DNA of 64,000 bases from Ziziphus jujuba. Its lineage: Eukaryota > Streptophyta > Magnoliopsida > Rosales > Rhamnaceae. This document shows, in pieces, positions 24,625-37,729 of this stretch. The notes beneath the pieces are model-generated. The model was given only the letters and a program-made list of their open reading frames with translations. It did not search any database and was not told where the DNA came from. The stretch is from positions 868,001 to 932,000 of the forward strand of contig NC_083382.1 in the NCBI RefSeq assembly GCF_031755915.1. Reading direction: 5' to 3'. Position numbers and translations under genes: made by a program. Positions within the stretch are counted from its first letter, which is position 1; each line of letters starts with the position of its first letter.

Positions 24625-27600
24625 ACATGTAAGTCAAGAAGCAGTGCAATTCTGCTTGTAGTCAGTCCTTTATAGATTGATACATTTTTTGATGAAATAG
24701 TTACTTTATGAAATGTGAAAAGTGAATAACAAGATTTGGGGGAGAAAAAAATGACCTTCATGAACAAACAAAATAAAGCTAAAAGTAATTTAATAATAAA
24801 AAAATCCATATTACGCCACATTCTTCCAATTTGTAAAATAATAAGATACTTGAATTATGTTGCTGAAGATACCCATAATGATGTTTTTAATTTCATTATT
24901 TCAAACAGAAATTCATCGTAAGTAGCAATAGAAGGATATATGTCTCCTGAAAATTTTGTTTTAAGTGCATATTCTCCTTCTATTGTTTTTTTGTCTCTCT
25001 AGAAATTCTTGTAGGTATTCTATTATGTGATTGAAGAATTCATAATATATATATGTTACCATATCAATACATTTTTTGAATTTGGTTGCCTGCTATGATT
25101 TTCTTCCTTTCATACATGTACATAAGCAGACACATATATGCATTGTAAATATGGTGATTTGGTTTGTTAAGATTGAACTGTACTTTATTGTTGAAAAGAT
25201 GTACATAGGAAAAAGAGGATGTGAAATCCTCAAGCACTATTTATGATCGTTTTCTCTTCCATTGACCTTCCATTCAACATTTCTTTTAGTGGTGACTTGG
25301 CTAAATTATGATCAATGCCATACAGGAAAGCTTTGATACTTGCAACAGGTGTTTTAGTTGCTGGTGGGTCAGCTGCATATGTGAAGTCACGATTTAACTA
25401 TAAAAAACATGATTCTTTCGGTCAATATAATGGCCTTAACAATAATGAAGGAGATACAGAGCAGTTAATAAATGATGGTAAACGAAAGAAGACTCCAGAT
25501 AAAAGGGGAGGATTGAAGTCGCTTAAAGTCCTTGCAGCAATTCTCTTATCTCACATGGGCAAGATGGGTGCAAGGGACCTTCTATCTTTATTAGGAATAG
25601 TGGTAAGCTAATATATTGTAGTTAGTTATAATTGCTTATTATTAATGACTTTATATCCTGATGTTTTAATCATAAAGATAGTCCATTTATTTTTTAATTA
25701 ACTAGTTTAAAGTGAACCCAAAAGCATAAGCCCAGATCCCTTTTTTCCTAGGCCTAGTTTGGTATTGCTTGTAAATCCAGATTATAAATTTTGCTTAGTG
25801 AAATCTGTTTTGTAATTTAACTAGATTATTCTATTTCGAGACTAATTATGCATCTTTTAATGAATAATTCTGAATACATGGCAGTTGACTCTTTTCATAG
25901 CCCAACAATGCTTTTTGTTTTAAATAACTTATAGCTATGCCAAATTGGGTTTTTTTAGCTTAAAATGTAGCTTGAAATGAGCCCAGAAGCCTAATCCTAA
26001 GACTATTCTTATATAATTTTCTTCTAAAATGAAGCTCATGAATAATTTCAATTGTTGTGAAAGCCCAAGCTACTCCAAAAATTTCTTTTGCCCTTTCTTG
26101 CCAATTTTCATCTCCTTTTCTCATTTTGTACTCACATTAATCTTTACTTTTAAACTAGTCTTAGATTTGCAAAATAAAAACTAAAACCATTTCTCCATTA
26201 GAGGCAAAAAGTTAATTATTTGAACTTATTGTGAAATTATGGTTGCCACTCTGCATCTTTAGGCATACAGGCAATGAATCATTCTGCAGCATCTAATCAA
26301 ACGTCAGTGCCAATGGTTCTCAGTGCTGATGTATGCTTATATTGTTTGCAGGTATTGCGAACTGCTTTGAGCAACAGATTAGCAAAAGTGCAAGGATTTC
26401 TATTTCGTGCTGCATTTCTTCGACGTGTGCCATTATTTTTTCGGCTGATTTCTGAAAATATTTTGTTATGCTTTCTTCTTTCATCCATGCATTCTACTTC
26501 AAAGTATATAACGGGAACCTTAAGTCTGCGGTTCAGAAAGATTCTGACAAAACTTATCCATTCTCATTATTTTGAGGTAATCACATTATAGTTTTCTGAT
26601 ACACTTATCATTATTCCAATTTCCTCTTATGTATCGTCAACTTTTTCTTTCTTTTCCGATGTTAGTTTCCGTATATTCCTTGCAATGATATTTTTAGATG
26701 TTGAGTATGTTCTCCCATATTTAATGTCTTTATTAAGGTACCTTATTTTATGAATACCAATAAAAACCTTGTTAAAGATAGACAAATTGTAATCATGCAT
26801 GTGAGCTTTGAAATCAAATTCTAAAAAGTATTGACTTAAAAAAAATTCATCAAGAATGAGAAACCATTAGGTACACCAAATTACGGCCCATGTTTTCTTT
26901 CATTAGCTTATTCGTTTCTGAACGGCTGCTCTACTGATGCTTTTTTATGTTTTCTCATTGGCAATTCAGAAGTGTGACTAGGTTAGATGATTTTCATGGA
27001 TTGAAAATTGAGAATATGGCTACCTGAACAGCTTTGAACGCTGTTTTGTTATTTCAAAGTCTTGATCAGATTTTAGAAGTGTCTGGTACAATATCTTAGC
27101 TCTGTCATTTTAAGTACTTAGACTTTTGCCTCGATAACTCACTCTAGATTCTTTTTATAAGTGTTGTTGGTGTCCTTCCAATGCTAGTTGCGAAGATCTT
27201 GTTTTCTCTTTTGGATATTTTGCATATGTAGTAATCGTCAATAGCTCTACTGGAATTTTCAAAATAAAAATTTATGGATTTCTCTTTTTATCAAAAAATT
27301 ATGGAGTGGTACTTTTCTTTTGTAGAAGGACATGCATTTTACTTGTTAAAATATGGGGGACTTGCATATACAAGCTATTGTTGAATTGAAAATATGCTGG
27401 CTTTTAAAACCAGACACAGAAAGAAATGTAGTTTTTAGTGACAGGTTGCAGTGATTTTATATAATATTTTGCCTGATTGTGGGGATGAGGTCTTAGTTTT
27501 GTATGATAATTCTTGTTTTTGTTCAGAACATGGCATATTACAAAATATCACATGTCGATGGGCGGATAACAAATCCTGAACAACGAATTGCAAGTGATGT

Positions 27601-30600
27601 ACCGCGATTCTGTTCAGAGTTGAGTGAAATTGTACAGGATGATTTAATAGCAGTCACTGATGGTCTGCTTTATACATGGCGTCTGTGCTCTTATGCTAGT
27701 CCAAAATATGTCTTTTGGATATTGGTAATCACCTTTCTATTTTGGCTGCATTTGTTTTTCATGGCTATATAGGCCTTCTTATTTTCTTTGTTAAAGCTGT
27801 CTTTCCAAACACTTCCTGACAGGTTGTACAGCTTAACATAGTGATTATTGCATTTCATGGATTGCCACCTTAACATGTTATATTACTTTTTAGGCGTATG
27901 TAGTTGGAGCAGGGGCGATGATAAGAAACTTCTCTCCTGCTTTCGGCAAACTAATGTCCAAAGAACAACAATTGGAAGGAGAGTATAGGCAGCTGCATTC
28001 ACGGTTAAGGACCCATGCAGAAAGCATAGCATTTTATGGTGGAGAAAGCAGAGAAGAATCTCATATTCAGCAGAAGTTTAAGACGCTAATTAGGCATTTG
28101 AGAGTTGTGCTTCATGACCATTGGTGGTTTGGCATGATTCAGGACTTCTTATTGAAGTATCTTGGTGCTACAGTTGCTGTAATATTGATTATTGAACCCT
28201 TCTTTTCTGGCAATCTGAGACCTGACACTTCAACTTTAGGACGTGCAGAGATGTTAAGCAATCTGAGATATCATACTAGTGTCATAATTTCATTATTTCA
28301 ATCGCTTGGAACTCTTTCTATAAGTGCAAGGAGACTCAATCGTCTCAGGTATTATTTGACCCATCTAATATGTTTTGAAAAAGAAAGAAACAGGAATTTC
28401 CTAATTCCTTTTGTCCTTTTCTCTTTACTCTTTATGGTAGCTAAAAAGTATGTCCATGATAGAGGGCTATTTTTGTGCTATTCAGCATGTATATGACTGA
28501 TTAATTTTGATATTTCTCACTTGTTTACTTTGTTTTCAGTGGTTATGCAGATCGCATTCATGAGTTAATGGCCATATCAAGAGAGCTAAGTGTTAACGAT
28601 AAATCTTCTTTGCAAACAGATGCAAATAGGAATTGCTTTAGCGAAGCTAGTTACATTGAATTCGCAGGTGTCAAGGTATGTGTAAAATTTGTCATATAAC
28701 TACATGTTGATGGGATTTTTTCTCACTTCAGTTTTCTAATGATAATGGTATCTTCCAGGTCGTTACTCCAACTGGTAATGTCTTGGTGGATAATTTGACA
28801 CTTAGAGTTGAAACAGGATCTAATCTTCTGATTACAGGTAGCCCTTTTAGATCTAAGAGATTCGTTTTGGTTGTAAGGATTGACCTGGTATTGCTTTATT
28901 CTCTTTATTTTGTTATTTTCTGTTTGCTGTTGGACATTGTTCAAAGCTGGGTATTTTTCTCATTTTTATTAAAATTTTTGTCAGGAAAAGAAAAAGAAAT
29001 TTTGTATCCCATAAAATTGTACTTTCGTTTTTCTCATGAATAAGAAATCTGACTTTATAAGATTAATTCTGGTTTACAGCTGGTTTTTTGTGGATGTTCT
29101 GGACCATTATTTCTATTGTTGTTGCAAAATTATTAATTGGGTATGATATTTCCTACTGGAAGCTTATTGCTGGAAAATCAGTGGTTGTCTTTGATTTTAT
29201 TAGATCACAACCCTTGGTTTTTTCTTTTGTTTTCAGTGATAGTTTTTGATGCTATTGTGGTAAAAAGCTTAGTTGAGTGAAATTTGATGTTCTTTTGCTC
29301 GGATAGAATTAGATTACAAGAGCAGAAGCAAAATTCTCTTTTTGTTGTTGATAGTATATTGCTTGTCAAAAGGTTACTGGTTATGTTGTCTATGTCTATG
29401 TTGTATTTGTCAGATACTAGGTCAACTTATAATTTTGTTCTGACATGTGGAAATTATATTAACTCGTTTTTAAGGTCCAAATGGTAGTGGGAAGAGCTCA
29501 CTTTTTCGAGTCCTTGGAGGTCTCTGGCCGCTAGTATCTGGCCATATTGTAAAACCTGGTGTTGGTACTGATCTTAACAAGGAGATTTTCTATGTGCCTC
29601 AAAGACCATACACAGCTGTAGGAACACTGCGAGATCAGTTAATTTATCCTCACACTGCAGATCAAGAGATTGAACCACTCACACGTGATGGAATGGTGGA
29701 GCTATTGCGAAATGTAAATTTGTATTTCATCATTTTCTCTAATATTTTATTTTTTTGGGTGTTTTTTGGGGTGGGGGGGATCTCTATCTAGTCTTCTGAG
29801 TACACATATCAGTAAATTTATTGTTCTAGTGATGTTGTAGTTGCTTTCTTTGATGTAATATTTGCATTGTGTATTCAAGGTTGATCTTGAGTATCTATTG
29901 GACCGCTATCCACCTGAAAAAGAGATAAACTGGGGTGAGGAACTATCACTGGGTGAGCAACAAAGATTGGGCATGGCCAGACTATTCTATCACAGACCTA
30001 AATTTGCAATTCTTGATGAGTGCACAAGTGCTGTTACAACTGATATGGAGGAACGTTTTTGTGCTAAAGTTAGAGCAATGGGAACTTCATGCATTACCAT
30101 TTCACATCGTCCGGCGCTAGTTGCATTTCATGATGTGGTCCTATCATTGGATGGTGAAGGAGGCTGGAGTGTTCATTATAAAAGGTTGGGACACTCATTT
30201 GGTTAATTTGTACCGTGTGTTTTTTTTTGAAGATTTTACATATGTTTGTTTATTAGACTTCTATGATATTTTCAGGGAGGATTCTTCAGTCCTTGATGAA
30301 GCAGGAATAGATACAATGAAGGCTTCTGAGACAGATCGCAAGAGTGATGCTATGACTGTTAAACGAGCATTTGCCTTGAATAGAAAGGTATAAAATTTTT
30401 TAAAATTTATATCTCATCGGTTTGTTAGATTCAGTAAATATATATTTTTTTTCTCCAGATCATCAGAGTATATAGATTTGATGCAATTTGTGTTACAAAT
30501 TTATTTTCAGGACTCTGCATTCTCAAATTCAAAGTCACAATCTTACATTGCTGATGTGATAGCAGTTTCGCCCTCTGTTGATCTTGCTGGTCCCTTGCCA

Positions 30601-33600
30601 CTTTTTCCACAACTCCATGGGACTCCAAGGGCATTGCCTCTGAGAGTAGCTGCCATGTTCAAAGTACTGGTGAGTCTCTTTAATTTGGTACTTCTTTCGA
30701 TTTTATTTATTTATTATTGTTTCATGCTCTGCAATATTGTCATGCTCCAATTGCCATCACAGTGGCGAATGGATGGTTTTTTGCTTTCCCTTTTTTTTTT
30801 TTTTTTTAAAATTTTTACTTTGATTTCAGACTGATAGATTTTTCCTGATTGATGACCTGCCCATTTTTCCAAGTTTTGGTTTGGTATATTTGAAATGCAG
30901 GGGTATGCATCCAAGTCTACTATTCCATCCTTAATTTAGGGTAAGGAGTTCGGTAGCAAACCACCTTGCATATAGCCATTTAGGAAGAAGAGTTTATTCA
31001 GTTGACCAAATCTTGCTGCTTGTTAGAGAACTACACAATATTTAGTTGTCTATAGGAAAACCCTAATTAAATGGAATATCAGTCTTTTAGTTAAAAAATC
31101 TGAACTCTTAAAAATTAATGAGGAAAAGGCAAAAATAAAGCATAATGTACTAAGGAGAGAATAATACTCGCTGCTCCAACGGCACCGACAATATTGCTAG
31201 AGTAATGTAGCCATAAGTCTAACATAAAGTTAATAGATAGCTCAACGTTCATTAAACATCAATGATGTTGCCTGTGTGCTTGTTGGTCTCGCATCACAAG
31301 TAAAGAAATTCCAAATTAATCTAGCATAATAGGTGGAACCAACCATGGCATAAGCATTAAGCATACATATAACGAGTGTTGCAGCTTCACTTAATAGGAA
31401 AAAACATCTCTACTCTCCGAAATAAAAGATTAAAAGTAGGTCTTCTTTGAATACTGTACTCGCCCAAATCTTCATCAGCTTAACAGCCATATGGCCATCA
31501 TGCTATTCATCTAGCCTATCGCTTATGACCTTAAATACGTTTGTGAAATTATTGGCCATGTACTTGTTACTTTGTCGTTTTCCTCCCTTTTTTTTATTTT
31601 TATTTTTATTTTTAATTTACCGGTTTGGCGAATGGTTGTTTTCTTTGATTGTATGGAATTTTGTATTTTATGTGTCGTCGTTAATATTCACTAAGATATC
31701 TTCTAGTGGTTGCCTTGTCATGAATCATGATCATCCAAGAAAGTTTAGTAATATCTTTTATTAACCTTTGAATTGCTTGCTTTCAGGTTCCCACAGTACT
31801 TGATAAACAAGGTGCACAACTTCTTGCAGTTGCTTTTCTTGTTGTATCAAGAACATGGATTTCAGATCGTATTGCCTCATTAAACGGTACTTTTCTTTTC
31901 CTTTTCTGAGCTTCCCATTACATGAGATAATGCTGTTAATTGAAAGGTATGAGTTTATACAGGAACCACTGTGAAATATGTTCTGGAGCAGGATAAGGCA
32001 TCCTTTATTCATTTAATTGGTGTTAGTGTTCTTCAGAGTGCTGCATCATCTTTTGTTGCTCCTTCTTTAAGGTAATTTGATCTTCAGCAGGATTCGAACT
32101 TATTAAAAGTTCACAGTTCATAGTGACCTTGCATGTTTCTTACTTAGCTTATCATGATGGTTACTTTGTTGAGGTTATTTTGATTGTTGAATGGTGGGTA
32201 GAAGCTTATCATGACGGTTACTTTGTTGAGGTTATTTTGATTGTTGAATGGTGGGTAGAAGTTTGGATGATGAAAATAGTACCTTCAAAGTGAGAAGATT
32301 ATATTTGTCCAAGATTGCTCAATTTGTTATGTATTATAAGTGTGACATTTCTTTCTTGTGACATTTCTTTCTCAGCAAAAGAATTTCTATTAGAAATCCA
32401 TATTTTAAAAATGAAAAAGCAACTAAATGAACAAACAATATGTTGGGTTGGGCATGTTCGTATCAAAGTATTTGTTTGGACAACTGAACATCAAAATGGT
32501 GGATAATTTTAATGCAGGTATGGCCCTTAAGAAAAAATCCTATGGTGTGTGACGCCGCAGCTGAAATGGTGGATCCTTTGCTGAACTTTGTTTTATGCCT
32601 TAATAATAGTGTGGTTCATTTTTTTGCTTGCTTGTGGCTTTGTGGGTCTTGATGGGCATAAATGTGGAGTTTTTTTTGGTTGGCATAGTAATTTGGGAAG
32701 AAAGCAAATTGTTGGGTGAATTTATCTGTGTTTTCTCTGCTTTTGGCTAAAGAAATAATATAACCCATTAAGGACAGGACCTGTCTAATGGGAATGTAGG
32801 ATACTTTATCACTAGCACTCCTATGTGGTGCATTTCTATCTTTCGTTGTTAGCCCTTGTTTGAGAAACTTGCTATGCTATTTATCACTCATCTTTCAGCA
32901 ATAGCTTTTCTTCTGAGTCGGTGCTTGGCATCATAGAGTGGTCTATCCGCCCTTAAGTAGTATTACCAGCCATTCTGGAGGAGCTGTTGATTTAGCAATT
33001 TTTAGTCTTCATCTATCTGGCGTTTCATCCATTTTAGGTTCTATCAATTTTATAACAACTATCTCCAACATGCATGGACCTGGAATTACCATGCATAGAT
33101 CACCCCTATTTGTGTGGTCTGTTCTAGTGACAGCATTCCCACTTTTATTATCACTTCCGGTACTGGCAGGGGCAATTACCATGTTATTAACCGATCGACA
33201 AGTTTTGCAGTTATGCTTAACCTTTGTGCATGGAATTACTTCCAATTGTCAAGTATATAATGCGATTCTTTTTCAGGCACTTGACAGCTAGGCTGGCTCT
33301 TGGATGGAGGATTCGGTTGACACAACATTTGCTGAAAAACTATTTGAGAAAGAATGCATTTTACAAGGTATCCATATTAGAGGTGTTCAATTAGTTCATT
33401 TAGCTTTTCCTTATCTAGATTGAATTCAGTAACTTTACTAAATATTACTTTTAAACTTTTGCATAAAATTATATGTTGCATATATAAATTGAGGTTTTGT
33501 TTTTTTTTTTTTTTTTTAAGATTTTATTTCTTACACTAACATCACTCTTTTTCCCGATCGTCTTATTTCCCTGTTGGATGTTTTGTTTAGAATTGTTTCA

Positions 33601-36600
33601 AATTCATATAACCGTGTTTCTTTGTAGATCTTCAACATGACGAGCAGAAACATTGATGCTGATCAGAGATTAACTCATGATCTGGAGAAGTTAACCACTG
33701 ACTTGTCAGGACTGGTGACTGGAATGGTAAAGCCAACTGTGGATATTATATGGTGAGTAATTTGTTTATTTTGGTCAACATGTGCACCACCTTGATTTGA
33801 GGTTCTTAGGCATGGCTAGCTGTTTTTTGTGATTTTCTTTCTGAATCTTACTCTTGAATGCTGCTTCTATTTTTAAGGTTCACCTGGAGAATGAAGCTGT
33901 TAACGGGTCAGAGGGGAGTTGCTATATTGTATGCATATATGTTACTGGGGCTGGGTTTACTTAGGGTTGTTACCCCAGAATTTGGCGATCTGGCAAGTCA
34001 AGAGCAACAGCTTGAAGGAACCTTCAGGTAAGTGTATTTTAGTTTCTGATTCCTATATTTCTAATGCTGAGCTATACTGCTGTAAATTTTATCCTTTCTT
34101 TTGACATCTTGCATGAATTAGGTTCATGCATGAAAGACTGCGTACTCATGCTGAATCTGTTGCTTTCTTTGGGGGTGGTGCTCGAGAAAAAGCTGTAAGC
34201 TACCTCAACTGCACATGTTTTTATTTGATGTTAGGGACTGCCGAATTGCGTGTCTGGTTTCTTGATATTGATTTTGCTTCTTTATTAGGTTTTGATTTTT
34301 AGGACATGGACAAAGGATTGCACTTTGTCATAAAAAATTAAAAAGTAACTCATTTTTGTTTCATATTTCTCATAATCATAGCAGAATGAAAGCCATTTTT
34401 GTGTTTTTAGAAAAGTTATACTCTTATGAATTTGGCTACACTAAATTGTAGGATCTCCTTCCAATCGATGAAGTTGCAACATGTCTATAATCTAGGATAT
34501 GTTAATTCCTTGCTTAATTATTCGCTGTCTTTATCTTGGAATTTTACTTTGACGTTTACATAATTAACTGAGTGAATGGAAAATGAACTCTTGTATCCAT
34601 GTATAATCATTAGTCATGTATTAAGCTCCCACTGCATCCCTTTATATAGCTATCAATACATGAACGCATAAAACATACATGTTGGTCTAACTAGATAACT
34701 TAAAATCATGGTTCAGTTTTGCAATGTAACATGTATATGATGCACTGATGGATGGTATTTTCATTAATCTAGATCTTTTATTTATATGCTTTTCTTATTA
34801 AGCAGATGGTTGAGTCAAAATTCAGGGAGCTTCTTGATCATTCCTTGTCCCTTTTGAAGAAAAAATGGTTGTTTGGTATACTGGATGATTTTATAACAAA
34901 GCAACTTCCACATAATGTGACTTGGGGATTGAGCTTGTTATATGCTATTGAGCATAAAGGAGACAGAGCCTTGGTATCCACTCTAGGTTAGACTAATCTG
35001 ACTATTGTTTGAGATGCAATTACCATAATCTGTCTCTTTCTTATCTTACATACTGTGTATTCTAGGTGAGCTTGCACATGCTTTGCGGTTCTTAGCATCT
35101 GTTGTATCTCAGAGCTTTTTAGCTTTCGGCGATATTCTTGAATTGCATCGGAAGTTTGTTGAACTCTCTGGTGGAATCAATCGAATTTTTGAGCTTGAAG
35201 AACTATTGGATGCTGCACAGTCTGGTATATCTTTCAATGTTCCTTCGCAATCATTTTACAAATTCAACAACTTCCTATTGATGTTAAGAATTTTCACTAT
35301 ACTTATGTATGATATGGTTTGGCATTTGTAAATTTCATTTTTTCCTTCCAGAATTCTTTTAGCAGGTTTATTATTTAAATTGGGATGCAAAAAGTGGTAC
35401 TATAATGAACCAAATAAATTCGTTACAAGTAATTTATGAATTTTCAAATGACAATTTTATTTTTTTGAACCTATATTTTCAGTGAAAACTTAAGAATGGA
35501 CTAGTTTATATATGTGTATGTGTGCTCACTTCATTAATTTGTTGATTGACCTATTGGAATAGATTTTGCTTGGTTACTTTTCTGTTGGGTTATTAGAAAT
35601 TCATTCATGCATTGAACAAAGTTTTTGCGTCTACAGGGGGTTCTGTTACTGATACTTGGTCAACATCTGAAAATAGAGATATTTATTCTGAAGATGCCAT
35701 TACCTTCTCTGAGGTTGATATTGTTACCCCAGCTCAGAAAATGTTGGCTAAGAGATTGACCTGTGATATAGCTCCTGGGAAAAGCCTGCTTGTTACTGGT
35801 TAGTGCATTGTACATTTTTTTATTTTTGTTGATATTGCTAGTTTTTCGTCTTATGCAAATGTAATATCTCATGAGTATGCATTTGTTAAAGGTCCAAATG
35901 GGAGTGGAAAAAGTTCTGTCTTCAGAGTTCTTAGAGGTCTTTGGCCAATCATGAGTGGAAGACTCACTAAACCATCCCAAAATGTTAGTGATGAGGTCGG
36001 ACCAGGTTGCGGTGTCTTCTATGTTCCTCAACGACCTTATACATGTTTGGGAAGCCTTAGAGATCAAATTATATATCCCCTTTCTCGTAAGGAAGCCGAG
36101 TTAAAGGCACTGAAGCTCTCTGGAGAAGGTAAATTCTTTTTCAAATAGAAATACCTTAATAAGTCATCACTTGTTAAATCTTTATATGCTGCTAAATTTT
36201 TCCTCCTTTATACAACCACTGTTGATCAAGAAGTGAATTTATTTAAAAATATGGGTTGTCTTTTATGATGGTTGTGTTTTGAATACCCAAAACCTTAGAT
36301 ATATATTTCTCCAACCTAAACTCTTGGAGTAGTATTTGTAATCACATTTCACCTTGTAAGGCTTCTATGCCAACACAACTGGAAGGAAATAAGAACCTAG
36401 GTGAGACCAAGTGCATGTTAGGAAAAAGCAGACATCTTCCAAGAGAAAATTTATGGTCTCTCACTTGGTACAGTTGCATATTGGAGTCGGACTTTGCCAA
36501 GCTTCCTAACTTTGTGCAGCATATTGGCAATCTTTTGAGGAGGCTTTCACTGCTTTTAGCTTAAATATTTGGGCGCCAATCAATGCAAACAGCTTGTTTA

Positions 36601-37729
36601 AGGTTGGTACAAGACTCAATCCCAGGTGGAACTCACTTTGGCTTGAGGTTGCTTTAAGAGTTCCAAGTTAGTGGTATCTGAGCCGTCTCCATCAGTATCT
36701 ACTCTGATATCAAGTCCATCTCATGAGCTTTTCTGACAACTTAAATAATCAGCTGCTTCCAAGAAGTTTGGCAAAATGGACAGTTGAAACCGTTTAAGTT
36801 TTCTAATTGTTTTCTAGAAGCTTTTTAAACTGAAGCAAATTTAGTTAATTCCTGCCACTATTTTTGCTAAATTCTGATAGTTGTGGCAAAACAGGTGAAA
36901 GATCTGCGGACACCACAAAAGTTCTGGACATTCGTTTGAAAGATATTCTGGAAAAAGTTAGATTAAATTATCTTTTGGAAAGAGATGAAAGTGGTTGGGA
37001 TGCTAAATTGAATTGGGAAGACACTCTTTCTCTTGGAGAACAACAGAGATTAGGCATGGTAAGCAAAGTTCATGTTTCAGCATGGTCAGATATCCATCGT
37101 TTAAACAAAAGTGTTATATTATATGTTTGCTTTCATTGAAGTTTTTATTATCTGACTTGATGTTGGTTTTCAAGGCCCGTTTATTTTTCCACAAGCCTAA
37201 ATTTGGCATCCTTGACGAGTGCACCAAGTATGTGAGAAAACTCCAAACTGGTTTTATCGTTCTTTTCCTAACCTCAAAAGAAAATTTTCCTGTCATCTAA
37301 TTTTCTCTTGGTTTTTAATCTTTATTGCAAATGCCAGTGCTACAAGTGTAGATGTTGAAGAACATCTCTATAGGCTTGCAAAAAGCTTGGGCATTACAGT
37401 AGTTACCTCTTCACAAGTAAGTGTTCTGTAACTACATTACATATTAGATTAGATTTGCTGATATTTCTTGTCTTTTAATTCGAAATACATCTGGCTAAGA
37501 TGAGAGATTTGATTTGCTTTCATGTTGTTAATTTCTTCTGGAGATACCAAAACCTTAGTGTTATATCTGTTGTCAAATACTGGAAGTGCTTTTTGAACTG
37601 ATAATCCTCTTGAGCATATTTTGGTTTTGCAAATGTTTTCAGCGTCCTGCTCTAATACCGTTCCATTCTGAGGAATTGCGGCTTATTGATGGGGAGGGTA
37701 ACTGGGAGCTGCGTGCCATAAAGCAATGA
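24469..37729 (+). CDS. ABCD1: Peroxisomal full-length ABC transporter ABCD1 (CTS/PXA1/PED3)
   Basis: There are 25 coding exons. They are 24469-24530, 25326-25602, 26352-26576, 27527-27724, 27894-28348, 28540-28675, 28759-28837, 29475-29713, 29880-30184, 30276-30387, 30511-30669, 31787-31886, 31963-32071, 33277-33367, 33628-33752, 33878-34027, 34122-34194, 34806-34986, 35066-35224, 35637-35798, 35892-36128, 36895-37058, 37175-37227, 37338-37416 and 37643-37729. Phases all agree and give 1338 residues; Arabidopsis CTS has 1337. Two fused TMD-NBD halves are present. Walker A motifs PNGSGK lie at about 479-484 and 1134-1139, each half has [14 protein letters not shown], and the Walker B regions are [10 protein letters not shown] and [11 protein letters not shown]. 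Peroxisomal EAA-like motifs are [10 protein letters not shown] and [10 protein letters not shown]. The protein imports fatty acyl-CoAs and jasmonate/auxin precursors into peroxisomes for beta-oxidation. Introns 11 and 13 are long, and intron 13 contains a cox1 insertion. Confidence 0.98.
24593..24621 (+). repeat. Poly-C tract of 29 bases in ABCD1 intron 1
   Basis: An uninterrupted run of 29 C lies about 60 bases after the first donor. It is striking in otherwise AT-rich intron DNA and is G-rich on the other strand. Confidence 0.9.
32146..32259 (+). repeat. 57-bp tandem duplication in ABCD1 intron 13
   Basis: The 57-base unit starting AGCTTATCATGA at 32146 is repeated directly at 32203 with one base change that I can see. 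It is non-coding. Confidence 0.95.
32937..33198 (+). pseudogene. cox1 fragment: Nuclear copy of mitochondrial cox1 (NUMT) in intron 13
   Basis: An open stretch of about 87 codons reads as an internal part of cytochrome c oxidase subunit I: it begins [17 protein letters not shown], continues through [17 protein letters not shown] and ends near [11 protein letters not shown]. It is an insert from mitochondrial DNA inside ABCD1 intron 13, on the same strand as the host gene. The codons for HRSPLF and TAFPLLLS appear to be unedited genomic forms, since edited plant COX1 has Leu at those Ser and Pro sites. This points to DNA transfer, not edited cDNA. There are no stops, but the fragment lacks both ends of cox1 and cannot make a working subunit. 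A few substitutions ([10 protein letters not shown]) suggest some age or an unusual donor sequence. Confidence 0.92.

Noticed and set aside
32085..32100. T-arm-like TTCGAATCC on the minus strand
   Set aside because: There is no matching D-arm, anticodon arm or acceptor at the right spacing.
32937..33291. A functional gene for cytochrome oxidase subunit I
   Set aside because: Only an internal piece is present, bounded by intron sequence. The open frame continues into unrelated codons after TDR.
35660..36067. 135-codon minus-strand ORF within ABCD1
   Set aside because: A shadow of conserved ABCD1 exons 20 and 21.
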